Positions 51,476-60,284 of a DNA stretch of 64,000 nucleotides are shown here, piece by piece. The stretch comes from Streptomyces vilmorinianum (GTDB lineage Bacteria > Actinomycetota > Actinomycetes > Streptomycetales > Streptomycetaceae). The stretch's first letter is position 1, and every line of letters starts with the position of its first letter. The notes beneath the pieces were generated by a model, which was given only the letters and a program-made list of their open reading frames with translations, did not search any database and had not been told where the DNA came from. The stretch lies in NCBI RefSeq assembly GCF_005517195.1, contig NZ_CP040244.1, forward strand, positions 3,118,001 to 3,182,000. The letters are read 5' to 3'. Both the position numbers and the translations under genes were made by a program.

Positions 51476-52129
51476 CTACATCGACCGCATCCGGTTGATC
51501 TCCGCGGTCTGCTGCGCGATCACGTCGTTCGCCATCTCCTCCACCAGCACGTTGTTCCCCTGCCCCAGCACCTCGGCCGCCATCGTCACCGCCCCCTCGT
51601 GGTGGGTGATCATCAGCGTCAGGAACAGCTCGTCGAACGCCTCGCCCTTCGCGTTCCTCAGCTCGGCCAACTGCTCCTCGCTCGCCATGCCCGGCATCGT
51701 GTGGTGGTCGTGACCGCTCTGCTCGCGCGGACCGCCGTTGCTTTTCAGCCAACCCTCCATCGCACCGATCTCCGGCTGCTGGGCCGCCGTGATCCGGTCC
51801 GCCAACTTCTTGACCTGATCCGATCCGGCCCGGTCCGGAACGAGCGCGGTCATCGTCAGCGCCTGCCGGTGGTGCACGATCATCATCTGCGTGTACGTGA
51901 AGTCCGCGGCGTTGGGCTTGTCGTCGGGCAGCAGCTTCGACGCCTCGGCCGGCGATATCCTCCGGGCCGGTTCACCCGGCTTGCCCGGCGCCACCACCGC
52001 CGGACCCGTGGACCCCTTGCTCTGCGGCACGTCCCCGTCCGGGCTCGACTCACAGGCGGACAGCGCCAGTACGGCGACGCCGCTCAGCGCCACGGCGACA
52101 GTTCCACGGATACGTCGGTTCAACAACAC
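51476..52129 (-). CDS. DUF305 family lipoprotein
   Basis: A 217-residue secreted protein. A lipoprotein signal ends in LALSAC (Cys about 26). Two DUF305 helical units follow, with the HH motifs MMIVHHRQALTM and LMITHHEGAVTM, plus HDHHTMPGM between them. The Met/His-rich sites suggest copper or other metal binding on the cell surface. The start is uncertain: GTG 52129 lies only two bases from GGAGG; TTG 52126 or 52123 have better spacing. It is divergent from the LVIVD protein gene at 52248, a pairing I recall from other actinobacteria. Confidence 0.9.
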   Translation of the reverse strand: MLLNRRIRGTVAVALSGVAVLALSACESSPDGDVPQSKGSTGPAVVAPGKPGEPARRISPAEASKLLPDDKPNAADFTYTQMMIVHHRQALTMTALVPDRAGSDQVKKLADRITAAQQPEIGAMEGWLKSNGGPREQSGHDHHTMPGMASEEQLAELRNAKGEAFDELFLTLMITHHEGAVTMAAEVLGQGNNVLVEEMANDVIAQQTAEINRMRSM

Positions 52130-52247
52130 GACCTCCAGAGGTACTTGATTACGTCTGTGTTGCCATCTGTTGAGATGTGCACGCTAAGGACGATACTGCC
52201 GGGGTCCATCAACCGTTCGACTACGAACGGATACAAGGGAGGACGGA

Positions 52248-53777
52248 GTGACTTCGTTGCGTACCACGCGTACCCCGCGCGCACGGATCAGAGGTCTGGG
52301 TGTGGCGACCGCCGCGGCCGGACTGCTCGTCAGCCTGCTCGCCGCCGGTCCCGCGGCCGCCACACCCGACCCGGGTGACACCACCGCGCAGGGCACCGCG
52401 ACCTCGGAACAGGCGGCCGAAGCCCGGTCCGCCATCCAGAGCGGCGAGATACCCGGCGTGGACGAGATCGTCCACAGCGCCAACATCAAGCACCTTGTGA
52501 ACATCCCCAAGGACGCGCTCAAGGGCACCAATTCGGACCTCGCGTTCCAGGGGAACTACGCCTTCGCGGGCAACTACGACGGCTTCCGCATCTTCGACAT
52601 CAGCAACCCGCGGGACCCGAAGACGGTCGCCCAGGTCCTGTGCCCGGGCTCGCAGAACGACATCTCCGTCTCCGGCAACCTCGTCTTCCTCTCCACGGAC
52701 TCCTCCCGCAGCGACAACTCCTGTGCCAGCGTCAGCCAGCCGGCCACGGAGAAGTCCTCCTGGGAGGGCATGAAGATCTTCGACATCAGCGACATCACCA
52801 ACCCGAAGTACGTCGCGGCCGTCGAGACCGCCTGCGGCTCGCACACCCACACGCTGGTGCCCAAGGACGACGACGTGTACGTGTACGTCTCCTCGTACTC
52901 GCCGCGCGTCGAGTTCCCCGACTGCCAGCCCCCGCACGACGGCATCTCGGTCATCAAGGTGCCCCGGGACGAGCCCGAGAAGTCCGCGATCGTCAACTTC
53001 CCCGTCCTGTTCCCGGGCGAGGGACCCGACGGCGGCGGCAACCCCGGCGCGCCCACCAACCCGGGCGTCTCCAAGACGACCGGCTGCCACGACATCACCG
53101 TGCTGCCGGGCAAGGACCTCGCGGCCGGTGCCTGCATGGGTGACGGCATCCTCTTCGACATCGAGGACCCGGAGCACCCGAGGGTCATCGACCAGATCCA
53201 GGACAACGTCAACTTCGCGTTCTGGCACTCGGCGACCTTCAACCAGAAGGCCAACAAGGTCGTCTTCACCGACGAACTCGGCGGCGGCTCCGGCGCGACC
53301 TGCAACGAGGCCGTCGGACCCAACCGCGGCGCCGACGGCATCTACGACATCGTCGGCAAGGGAAAGAACCGCAAGCTGGTCTTCCGCAGCTACTTCAAGA
53401 TCCCCCGCCACCAGGCGAACACCGAGAACTGCGTCGCCCACAACGGCTCGCTGATCCCCGTCAAGGGCAAGGACCTCATGGTCCAGGCCTGGTACCAGGG
53501 CGGCGTCTCCGTCTGGGACTTCACCGACTCCGCCAAGCCGAAGGAGATCGCCTACTTCGAGCGCGGTCCGCTCTCCACCAGCCAGATCAGCACGGGCGGT
53601 TCGTGGTCCGCGTACTACTACAACGGCTACATCTACTCGAACGACATCGCGAAGGGCTTCGACGTGCTGAAGCTCGACGACCCGCGTACGGACCCGGCGA
53701 AGCGCATCCGGATGGACGCGCTCAACGTCCAGACACAGCCGAACTACTTCGAGGACTTCGCCGGCCTCGACGACTGA
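52248..53777 (+). CDS. Secreted LVIVD repeat-containing protein
   Basis: A 509-residue secreted protein. A signal peptide of about 45 residues (RARIRGLGVATAAAGLLVSL, AAA site) has twin Arg, but no clear Tat motif. The rest is a beta-propeller of LVIVD repeats, seen as GNYDGFRIFDISNPRDP, WEGMKIFDISDITNPKYVA, GDGILFDIEDPEHPRVI and GGVSVWDFTDSAKPKEIA. GTG 52248 has AGGGAGG at five bases. Divergent from the DUF305 lipoprotein; the two may share a promoter region and function at the cell surface. Its 3' end overlaps that of the convergent TetR gene by 34 bp. Confidence 0.92.
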   Translation: MTSLRTTRTPRARIRGLGVATAAAGLLVSLLAAGPAAATPDPGDTTAQGTATSEQAAEARSAIQSGEIPGVDEIVHSANIKHLVNIPKDALKGTNSDLAFQGNYAFAGNYDGFRIFDISNPRDPKTVAQVLCPGSQNDISVSGNLVFLSTDSSRSDNSCASVSQPATEKSSWEGMKIFDISDITNPKYVAAVETACGSHTHTLVPKDDDVYVYVSSYSPRVEFPDCQPPHDGISVIKVPRDEPEKSAIVNFPVLFPGEGPDGGGNPGAPTNPGVSKTTGCHDITVLPGKDLAAGACMGDGILFDIEDPEHPRVIDQIQDNVNFAFWHSATFNQKANKVVFTDELGGGSGATCNEAVGPNRGADGIYDIVGKGKNRKLVFRSYFKIPRHQANTENCVAHNGSLIPVKGKDLMVQAWYQGGVSVWDFTDSAKPKEIAYFERGPLSTSQISTGGSWSAYYYNGYIYSNDIAKGFDVLKLDDPRTDPAKRIRMDALNVQTQPNYFEDFAGLDD

Positions 53778-54427
53778 CGCGGCACCCGGTCAGGTGACAC
53801 CGAGGCCGTGAACGGCATGCCGTCGGGCGGACCCCCGTCCGGCGGCATGCCCTGCTCCCAGTCGAGCCCGTACCGCTGGAACAGCTCCGCCCGCAACCGG
53901 GCCACCGGCATCGGCGCCCCCGGCAGCAGCACCGCCACGACGGCTCCCATCAGCAGGGCCCGCAGCAGCGGATAATCCGCGTCCACCTGCGTGGAGCCGT
54001 ACCGCGTCACGGTGTCCCGCAGCAGGGCCGCCAGCCGCTGCTGCTCGGGACACTGCACGAACCCCTCGGCCTGCAGGATGCCCGCCATGTGCGTCCGCAT
54101 GAGCACCGGACGCTCCACCGCGAGGCCCAGAATCGCGTCGATGGCCCGCGCCATCCGCTCGCGTCCGTCCTCCGTCCGCGGCTCGCGCTCCAGCGCCTCC
54201 TCCAGTGTGAGGTGCATCAGCCGGTGCACCGCCGACTGCAGCAGCTGCCGCTTGCCGGGGAAGTAGTACGAGATCAGCCCCCGCGCCGAACCGGCCCGCT
54301 CGGCGATGTCCCCCAGCGTCGTCGCCTCGTAACCACGCTCCGAGACGAGTTCGACCGTCGCCTGGAGCAGCCGCTCGCGAGAGCGCCGTCGAAGCTCTTC
54401 ATTGACCGATGCGCTACGCGGGGACAT
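53744..54427 (-). CDS. TetR family transcriptional regulator
   Basis: A 227-residue regulator. The DNA-binding domain runs from LRRRSRERLLQATVELVSERG through TLGDIAERAGSARGLISYYFPGK; the C-terminal ligand domain ends in a disordered tail (PPDGMPFTASVSPDRV). ATG 54427 has AGGAG at about seven bases. It overlaps the 3' end of the LVIVD gene by 34 bp on the other strand. A TGGCT-CGC-AGCCA inverted repeat 20 bp upstream is a likely auto-operator. The PAP2 gene ends 130 bp upstream on the same strand. Confidence 0.92.
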   Translation of the reverse strand: MSPRSASVNEELRRRSRERLLQATVELVSERGYEATTLGDIAERAGSARGLISYYFPGKRQLLQSAVHRLMHLTLEEALEREPRTEDGRERMARAIDAILGLAVERPVLMRTHMAGILQAEGFVQCPEQQRLAALLRDTVTRYGSTQVDADYPLLRALLMGAVVAVLLPGAPMPVARLRAELFQRYGLDWEQGMPPDGGPPDGMPFTASVSPDRVPRQSSRPAKSSK

Positions 54428-54446
54428 GCTGGACTCCTGCGTTGAC

Positions 54447-54459
54447 TGGCTCGCAGCCA
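54447..54459. promoter_or_regulatory. Putative TetR auto-operator
   Basis: TGGCT-CGC-AGCCA, a perfect 5-bp inverted repeat with a 3-base spacer, lies 20 bp before the tetR start. Confidence 0.5.
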
Positions 54460-54556
54460 ATATACTCAGCGCAGTCTGCTGTCACGCCTTCGTGGCTGGT
54501 CAGCGGGTTTGCCGTCTGTTCTGGGCGACGCGGGGGATCGTCCAGGACAGACGGCT

Positions 54557-55234
54557 TCACTGCGCCTCTCCCATTCTCCTCCGGTCCTGGTCCGGTGGAG
54601 CCGCCCGGCCGCCGCCGTGCCCGTACCGGCGATAGGTGATGATCGACACAGCCGCGAGGCACCAGCCGAGCAGCCAGCCGGCCACCACGTCCGACAGCCA
54701 GTGCACCCCCAGGTAGACCCGGGTCCACCCGACACCGAGCACGGACACCACGGCCGTCACCGCGATCAGGCTCCAGCCCCGCCGGACGTCCGGCCAGTGC
54801 AGGGCGAGCACCCAGAGCAGGAGCCCGCAGCTCAGCGCCGCCGTCAGGGCGTGCCCGGAGGGGAAGGCCGCGTACCGCGCCGAGTCGACCGGATCGGGCC
54901 AGCCCGGCCGCCCACGGCCGACCGCCGCCTTCATCCCCTGCTGCACACCCGCCGCCACCAGACTCGCCACCACGACCCACACGGCGAGCCGGCGCTCGCG
55001 CCGCCACCACAACGTCACCACCGCGACGGCGATCAGCGCCCGCATCGTCCACGGGTCCCAGACCCAGTCGCTCAGGATCCGGTTGAGCTGAGTGAACCCC
55101 GGCTCGGCGACGGCGCTGCGGTGCAGCGCGTCGGCGACCGAACGGTCCAGGGAGAGGAGCGGGGGCCAGCCCACGGCCACGAGGACGAGCAGCAGCACGG
55201 CCAGAGCACCGGAGACCACGGCGGAGGAGCGCAT
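54557..55234 (-). CDS. PAP2 superfamily phosphatase (membrane)
   Basis: A 225-residue membrane protein with about five hydrophobic segments. The phosphatase motifs are KAAVGRGRP (C1), FPSGHA (C2, catalytic His) and RVYLGVHWLSDV (C3), all intact. Such proteins dephosphorylate lipid phosphates such as undecaprenyl diphosphate or phosphatidic acid. ATG 55234 has only a weak ribosome site. It lies behind the M56 peptidase gene on the same strand (45 bp). Confidence 0.92.
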   Translation of the reverse strand: MRSSAVVSGALAVLLLVLVAVGWPPLLSLDRSVADALHRSAVAEPGFTQLNRILSDWVWDPWTMRALIAVAVVTLWWRRERRLAVWVVVASLVAAGVQQGMKAAVGRGRPGWPDPVDSARYAAFPSGHALTAALSCGLLLWVLALHWPDVRRGWSLIAVTAVVSVLGVGWTRVYLGVHWLSDVVAGWLLGWCLAAVSIITYRRYGHGGGRAAPPDQDRRRMGEAQ

Positions 55235-55279
55235 GGGCCGATCTTCCCCGACCCGTCGGCCGCCACGCCCCGTTCCGCG

Positions 55280-56215
55280 TTATCCGAGCGCCCTCAGCGC
55301 GGGGACGAAGGCCACGAGGACCGGCACGACGGGCGCCAGCGCCGCCGTCGCCGTCAGTCGCAGCCGCCGCCCGGCGGTGAGCCGCGGCGCGGCCGTGAGC
55401 AGGCGGTTGACGCGCTGCGGAAGATCCGTGTCGGGCGCGGAGCCGGGCCCGAACACCCCGCGCTCCTCGTTCAGTTCCACCAGCGCCAGCGCGATCGTCA
55501 GCCGCCCGAACCGCCGCGAGGCGACATCGTCGGCCGCCAGCTCGACCAGCCGGTGCATCTCGCCCCGGAACGCCGCGAAGACAGGGATCCCCGGGAACCC
55601 GCCCGCCAGCGCCCCCGAGCAGTGCAGCAGCCAGTCGTGGCGCGCCCGGGCGTGTCCCTGCTCGTGCGCGAGCACCGCGTCGAGCTGACGCCCCTTCAAC
55701 CGGCGCAGCGCCGCCGTCGTGATGACCAGCTGGGGCGCGGTCCCCGGCAGCCACCAGGCATCCGGACGCTCGCCCTCGAGGACGACCAGCCGCTCGCCGC
55801 CCGGCTCCTCGCCGGGCAACAGCGGGGAACGGACGAGCAGTTCACTGCGGCGCTGCCGTCGGCGCGCCCGCGCCCTGCTGATCTCCCGGGTGAGCATCGC
55901 GCCGGTCCACAGGCCGCCGCAGGCGAGGACCACCGCGAGCACGGCCGACCACGGCTGGTTGCTGCCCAGTTCGTACGCCTCGATCACCCCGCGTGGCGCG
56001 GGCGCGAAGATCTGGCCCCGTACCGCCTGCCAGGCCGCCGCCGCACTGAACGTCATGGACAGCGCGAAACTCAGCAGCACCGCCGCCACCACGCACTGCC
56101 ATACCCAGAGCGCCACCACGGGCTCACGTTCCGCCCAGTCGGCCCGCGACAGCAGCCGCGGGGCCACGACGGCGGTCAGTACGCCGAGCGCGAGCAACGC
56201 GAGGGAGACCAACAT
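55280..56215 (-). CDS. M56 family (BlaR1-type) membrane zinc metallopeptidase
   Basis: A 311-residue membrane protein with about four hydrophobic segments and the zinc motif HEQGH (in AVLAHEQGHARARHDW), followed by RLVELAADDVASRRFG, the third-ligand region. BlaR1/MecR1-like domains are present without a penicillin-binding sensor domain. Members act in signalling by cleaving a repressor, but no BlaI gene is adjacent, so the partner is unknown. ATG 56215 is the start. Confidence 0.9.
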   Translation of the reverse strand: MLVSLALLALGVLTAVVAPRLLSRADWAEREPVVALWVWQCVVAAVLLSFALSMTFSAAAAWQAVRGQIFAPAPRGVIEAYELGSNQPWSAVLAVVLACGGLWTGAMLTREISRARARRRQRRSELLVRSPLLPGEEPGGERLVVLEGERPDAWWLPGTAPQLVITTAALRRLKGRQLDAVLAHEQGHARARHDWLLHCSGALAGGFPGIPVFAAFRGEMHRLVELAADDVASRRFGRLTIALALVELNEERGVFGPGSAPDTDLPQRVNRLLTAAPRLTAGRRLRLTATAALAPVVPVLVAFVPALRALG

Positions 56216-56320
56216 GCCGTCCAGCCTATGAGTCCCGTACTACTCGGGGGTATGGCCTCGCGCGGCAAGTGACGTACGCCACGGTTTCACCTGCGGTGCC
56301 CAGGAGCCCGCCCGTGAGCG

Positions 56321-56947
56321 TCACAGGGTCACGAGCATCGCCAGCATCGCGAGCGCCATCGACAGCCGGCACACCCGCGCGAACTCGGGCCGCGTGGCCC
56401 ACGCCGACGCCCGCGCCGACGCCGACGCCGACGCTCGCGCCGACGTCGTCGCCGGACCGCCGGCCGTCGCCGGACCCCCCGCCGTCACCGCCACCGGGAC
56501 CAGCCGCGCCCCCGAGCGCAGCACGTACGCGGCGTAGTACGCGAGCAGCGCACCCGTCACGAGCGGCACACCGCCGGTGCCACCGGCCCCGTGCCCCCCG
56601 TGCGCTCCCTGCGCTCCTGACGCCGGGACCGCCATCGCCACCGCCATGTAGACCATCGCGAGCGAGCCCACCAGATGGTGCAGATGGTGTCCGCCGCGCC
56701 GCGCCGCCGCCAGCGCCCGCAGCGCCGCCACCCCGAACACCGCCGCGTACACGGCCCACGACCAGGCGGGCGGTGTCAGCACCGCGGCGGGCAGCGCCAT
56801 CGCCGCCATGCCGAAACCCATTACGGCCTCGCTCGCCGCGGCTCTGCGCTCCTCACCGTCACACCGGCGCATCCGCAGCAGGCAGTACACCCCGCTCGCC
56901 GCGCACAGCGTCAGCAACAGCCAGGCCGACAGCGCCGGTCCGTGCAC
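56321..56947 (-). CDS. DUF5134 family membrane protein
   Basis: A 208-residue protein with about five hydrophobic segments, matching DUF5134. GTG 56947 is chosen since GGGAGG lies seven bases upstream. His-rich loops (HHLHHLVGSLAM, AHGGHGAGG) occur between segments; an Ala-Ser-Arg-rich loop (RASASASARASAWA) comes from a GCCGAC-type repeat near 56400. It is 105 bp upstream of the M56 gene on the same strand. Function unknown. Confidence 0.85.
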   Translation of the reverse strand: MHGPALSAWLLLTLCAASGVYCLLRMRRCDGEERRAAASEAVMGFGMAAMALPAAVLTPPAWSWAVYAAVFGVAALRALAAARRGGHHLHHLVGSLAMVYMAVAMAVPASGAQGAHGGHGAGGTGGVPLVTGALLAYYAAYVLRSGARLVPVAVTAGGPATAGGPATTSARASASASARASAWATRPEFARVCRLSMALAMLAMLVTL

Positions 56948-57091
56948 GGCACACCTCCCGTGGTCTCCCTCCGGGTCGATGCCCGCGCCCGGTCCTGCGT
57001 ACGCGAGCGCACAGGCGTACAAGGGGGAGCACAGGACAGGGGCGTTACGCTCGGGGGGATCGTCAGCGCCCCGAGGGGAGACCCGAACAGC

Positions 57092-57643
57092 ATGGACACC
57101 GCCACATCCCAGGACACCGGCCGTATCGCGTACCGAGACGCGGTCGAGGACGACGTGCCCGTCCTCGTCCCGCTCGTCGAGTCGGCCTACCGCGGCGACG
57201 CCAGCCGGGCCGGCTGGACCACCGAGGCGGACATCCTGCAGGGGCAGCGGACCGACCCGGAGGGCGTGCGCGCGGTGATCACCACCCCGGGCAGCCGGAT
57301 GATGGTGGTGGAGCGCGACGGCGAGGTCGTCGCCTGCTGCCAGCTCGAACACCGCGGCGAGGCCGCCTACTTCGGCATGTTCGCGGTCCGTCCCGAGCTC
57401 CAGGGCGCGGGCCTGGGACGCCTGATCATCACCGAGGCGGAGCGCCGGGTGCGGGAGATCTGGGGTGTGCGCGAGATGCACATGACGGTGATCTCCGTGC
57501 GCGAGGAGCTCATCGCCTGGTACGAGCGGCGCGGCTACCGCCGTACGGGAGAGATGACCCCCTTCCCGTACGGCGACGAGCGCTTCGGCGTCCCGCAGCG
57601 GGACGACCTGCAGTTCGAGCTCCTGGTGAAGCCGCTGGCGTGA
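57092..57643 (+). CDS. GNAT family N-acetyltransferase
   Basis: A 183-residue acetyltransferase. The acetyl-CoA motif A is FAVRPELQGAGLGRLIITEAERR (about 105-127), with motif B (LIAWYERRGYRRTGEM) after it. ATG 57092 lies about 12 bases after GAGGGGAG. It is divergent from the DUF5134 gene. The substrate is unknown. The stop is directly followed by three copies of a 9-bp repeat. Confidence 0.92.
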   Translation: MDTATSQDTGRIAYRDAVEDDVPVLVPLVESAYRGDASRAGWTTEADILQGQRTDPEGVRAVITTPGSRMMVVERDGEVVACCQLEHRGEAAYFGMFAVRPELQGAGLGRLIITEAERRVREIWGVREMHMTVISVREELIAWYERRGYRRTGEMTPFPYGDERFGVPQRDDLQFELLVKPLA

Positions 57644-57666
57644 GGCCCGTGAGGCCCGTGAGGCCT
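57640..57666. repeat. 9-bp tandem repeat at the end of the GNAT gene
   Basis: Three copies of GTGAGGCCC (the last ends CCT) begin at the GNAT stop codon and fill most of the short gap to the convergent GDPD gene. Confidence 0.85.
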
Positions 57667-57671
57667 GGGTC

Positions 57672-58355
57672 TCAGGCCGTGAAGCGTCCGGTGCGGCGGA
57701 TCTCCGGGTAGTCGGTCGTCGCACCGTCCAGCTCCAGGGCCCGGGCGAGCCGCAGGTGGTCCTGGGTGTTCACCACCCAGCCGATGACCCGCAGACCCTC
57801 CTTGTGGGCGTGCTCGACGGTCTCCAGGGTGAGGTTCCGGATGTTCAGGACGAGGGCGCCCGCGCCGACCGCCTTGGCCCGGTCGACGACGTCGGGGCCC
57901 CACAGGTCCGCCACGAGCGCGGTACGGACCCCGGGGACCAGCCGCGCGATCTCCGCCAGGGCCTCGTCGTGGAAGGACAGCACCTCGACCCGCCCGGTCA
58001 GGTCACGCCGGTTCATCACCTCGGCGAGCGCCTGGGCGGCCGCCACGTCCTTGATCTCGGCCTGGAGCGGGGACCGCACCGCGTCCAGGACCTCCTCGAA
58101 GACGGGGACCCGCTCCCCGTCCCCGGCGTCCAGCTCGCGCAGCTCCGCGAGGGTCTTCTCGGCGATCGGGCCGCTGCCGTCGGTGGTCCGGCCGACGTCG
58201 GCGTCGTGCATGACGACGAGGGCGCCGTCCTTGCTCAGATGGAGATCCAGCTCGATGACGTCCATGCCGGCCCGCTCGGCGCGGACGAAGGAACGCAGGG
58301 TGTTCTCGGGCGCGACGCCCATGACTCCGCGATGACCGATGGTGAGGAAACTCAA
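57672..58355 (-). CDS. Glycerophosphodiester phosphodiesterase
   Basis: A 227-residue cytoplasmic GDPD. Catalytic motifs: IGHRGVMGVAPENTLRSF (His and Glu), IELDLHLSKDG (metal Glu/Asp) and VVMHDADVGRTTDG (His); then LQAEIKD. The start is a TTG at 58355; no better codon is found in frame before the conserved first strand. It hydrolyses glycerophosphodiesters to glycerol-3-phosphate. It converges with the GNAT gene (28 bp). Confidence 0.93.
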   Translation of the reverse strand: MSFLTIGHRGVMGVAPENTLRSFVRAERAGMDVIELDLHLSKDGALVVMHDADVGRTTDGSGPIAEKTLAELRELDAGDGERVPVFEEVLDAVRSPLQAEIKDVAAAQALAEVMNRRDLTGRVEVLSFHDEALAEIARLVPGVRTALVADLWGPDVVDRAKAVGAGALVLNIRNLTLETVEHAHKEGLRVIGWVVNTQDHLRLARALELDGATTDYPEIRRTGRFTA

Positions 58356-58499
58356 GATCTTCTCGCTTCCGTCGATGTCCGGGCCCGGGTCCCTCCGGGC
58401 TCCCGGTGCGGCTCGTCGCGCAGCCTAATGAATGCGCCGCAAGAAGGAAGCGCACGCGCCAGGACCCGTCGGAACATGGCGCTCCGCCGCCCCCCCGGG

Positions 58500-59096
58500 T
58501 CATGGCGGCGGCCCGGCGCCCTCCAGGCGGGCCAGGTCCGCCAGCATCGCCTCCGCGAGCTCCAGCTCCGCCAGGTGCTGCCGTACGCTCCAGCGCAGCG
58601 CCACCGCCGGATGGCGCCACTGCGCCACGGCCTCCGCCCGGGCCAGCGCGTCCCTGACCTCCTTCAGTTCCCCGCGGGTGCGGGCGATGTGCTCCTCGAC
58701 CAGCGCGCGCAGCCGCTCGGGCGCGGCGAGATGCCCCAGCCAGACCCGCAGCACCAGAGGGTGCTTGAGCATCACGGCGCCGCCGTCCCCGCCCGCCCAG
58801 CCGGCCAGCGCAGCCCGGCCCTCCTCCGTGATCGCGTACCGGCGCTTCGCCCGCGGCTCCTCGGCTCCCGACCGGGCCGACGTCACGTACCCCCGCGACT
58901 CCAGCCGGCGCAGCTCCGCGTAGACCTGGCTGATCGCCGGCGAGAAGTAGAAGAAGCGCAACGACGCGTCCGCCCACTTCTTCAGCTCGTAGCCGGTGCG
59001 CTCGCCGGGAAAGGAGAGCAGCCCGAGCACCGCCCAGGCGGTCGGCGGCAGATCCTGTTCCGGCTCTTGCCTCTTCACGATGTGACGACTAGTCAT
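58500..59096 (-). CDS. PadR family transcriptional regulator
   Basis: A 198-residue regulator. The winged helix runs from TAWAVLGLLSFPGERTGYELKKW through SQVYAELRRLESRGYVTSAR (about residues 18-75), with the wing RRYAITEEGRAALAGW; a long C-terminal helical dimer domain follows, as in PadR subfamily-2 (AphA/Vir-like) proteins. ATG 59096 is chosen; ATG 59105 is in frame and possible. A palindrome covers the start codon, suggesting autorepression. Divergent from the LLM oxidoreductase gene. Confidence 0.9.
   Translation of the reverse strand: MTSRHIVKRQEPEQDLPPTAWAVLGLLSFPGERTGYELKKWADASLRFFYFSPAISQVYAELRRLESRGYVTSARSGAEEPRAKRRYAITEEGRAALAGWAGGDGGAVMLKHPLVLRVWLGHLAAPERLRALVEEHIARTRGELKEVRDALARAEAVAQWRHPAVALRWSVRQHLAELELAEAMLADLARLEGAGPPP
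59085..59096. promoter_or_regulatory. Palindrome at the PadR start, possible PadR operator
   Basis: ACGACTAGTCAT is a near-perfect 12-bp palindrome (one mismatch pair) that overlaps the padR start codon and lies 52 bp before the LLM gene. Confidence 0.5.
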
Positions 59097-59147
59097 ATGG
59101 CTCATTGAAAGAACAGCAGCGCCCCCACACAACCCCCTGGAGGGCAC

Positions 59148-60284
59148 ATGAAGTTCTCCGTGATCTTCGAGGCTCAGCTGGCGGACCCGACCGTGGAACA
59201 CGAGCACCAGGTCATCCGGGACTGCGTCGAACAGGCCGTCCTGGCCGAGGAGATGGGATTCGACCGGATCTGGGCCGTCGAGCACCACTCCCTGAAGTGG
59301 TACGCCCATATGTCCGCCCCCGAGGTCTTCCTCAGCTACGTGGCGGCCAGGACCCACCGCATCCGCATCGGACACGGCGTGGTCTGCATGCCGTTCCACT
59401 TCAACCACCCCGCCCGCGTCGCCGAACGCGCCGCCATGCTGGACCTGCTCTCCGGCGGCCGCCTCGACCTCGGCGCCGGTCGGGGTGGCACCGAACAGGA
59501 GACCTCGCTGTGCGGGGTCGACCGCGACCGTACGGCGCAGGAGGTCGAGGACGCCCTGCGGATCATCGGCCGGGCCTGGCAGAAGGACGAGCTGGAGTAC
59601 CGCTCCGAGCTGATCAGGATCGATCCGCATCCGATCCTGCCCCGCCCGAGCCAGACCCCGCACCCCCCGCTCTTCCTCGCCTGCAGCCGCGCCGAGACCC
59701 TCACCCAGGCCGCCGAGCTCGGCATCGGCGCGCTCGTGATGGGCTTCGCCGGACCCGAGTCGATCGCCGGGATGCGCCAGGCCTACGACGCCGCCCGCGC
59801 GGCGCGCACCGGCGAGCGGTTCGTCTCCACCGTCGTCAACGACCACTTCTCCGTGCTGTGCCCGACGATCGTCCTCGACGACCGCGCCGAGGCGCGGCGC
59901 GTCGGCATCCGGGGCCAGCGCTTCTTCGCGCAGGCGATCGGCCACTGGTACGGGGGAGCGGGCATCCCCGACGAAGCGGTCGTGGCCGGCGCGGACGAGG
60001 CCGCCGACATGCGCCGGGCGGCCGAGCAGGTCGTGGCGCGCCTCCACGAGCAGCGCATTCCGGTACGGCCCTCCGCCACCGCCACCTTCAACGCCGAGCA
60101 CGCCTACGGCACCGCCGAGGACGCCATCGCCTACGTCGAACGGCTCCGGGACGCGGGGGCCGACGAGATCATGTGTCTGATCCAGATGGGGACCGTGCCT
60201 CAGGAGGCCTGTCTGGAGACCCTGCGCCAGTGGGGCGAGAAGGTCATCCCCCACTTCACCCGCGAGCGGAGGGGCCGCCGGTGA
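59148..60284 (+). CDS. LLM-class flavin-dependent oxidoreductase (luciferase-like)
   Basis: A 378-residue monooxygenase of the bacterial luciferase type: FSVIFEAQLADPTVEHEHQV at the start, WAVEHHSLKWYAHMSAPEV, GHGVVCMPFHFNHPARVAERA, LDLLSGGRLDLGAGRG and PLFLACSRAETLTQAAELG. It would use FMNH2 or F420. ATG 59148 has GGAGG at six bases. The esterase gene overlaps its stop (GTGA), so they are coupled. The PadR regulator is divergent. Confidence 0.93.
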   Translation: MKFSVIFEAQLADPTVEHEHQVIRDCVEQAVLAEEMGFDRIWAVEHHSLKWYAHMSAPEVFLSYVAARTHRIRIGHGVVCMPFHFNHPARVAERAAMLDLLSGGRLDLGAGRGGTEQETSLCGVDRDRTAQEVEDALRIIGRAWQKDELEYRSELIRIDPHPILPRPSQTPHPPLFLACSRAETLTQAAELGIGALVMGFAGPESIAGMRQAYDAARAARTGERFVSTVVNDHFSVLCPTIVLDDRAEARRVGIRGQRFFAQAIGHWYGGAGIPDEAVVAGADEAADMRRAAEQVVARLHEQRIPVRPSATATFNAEHAYGTAEDAIAYVERLRDAGADEIMCLIQMGTVPQEACLETLRQWGEKVIPHFTRERRGRR

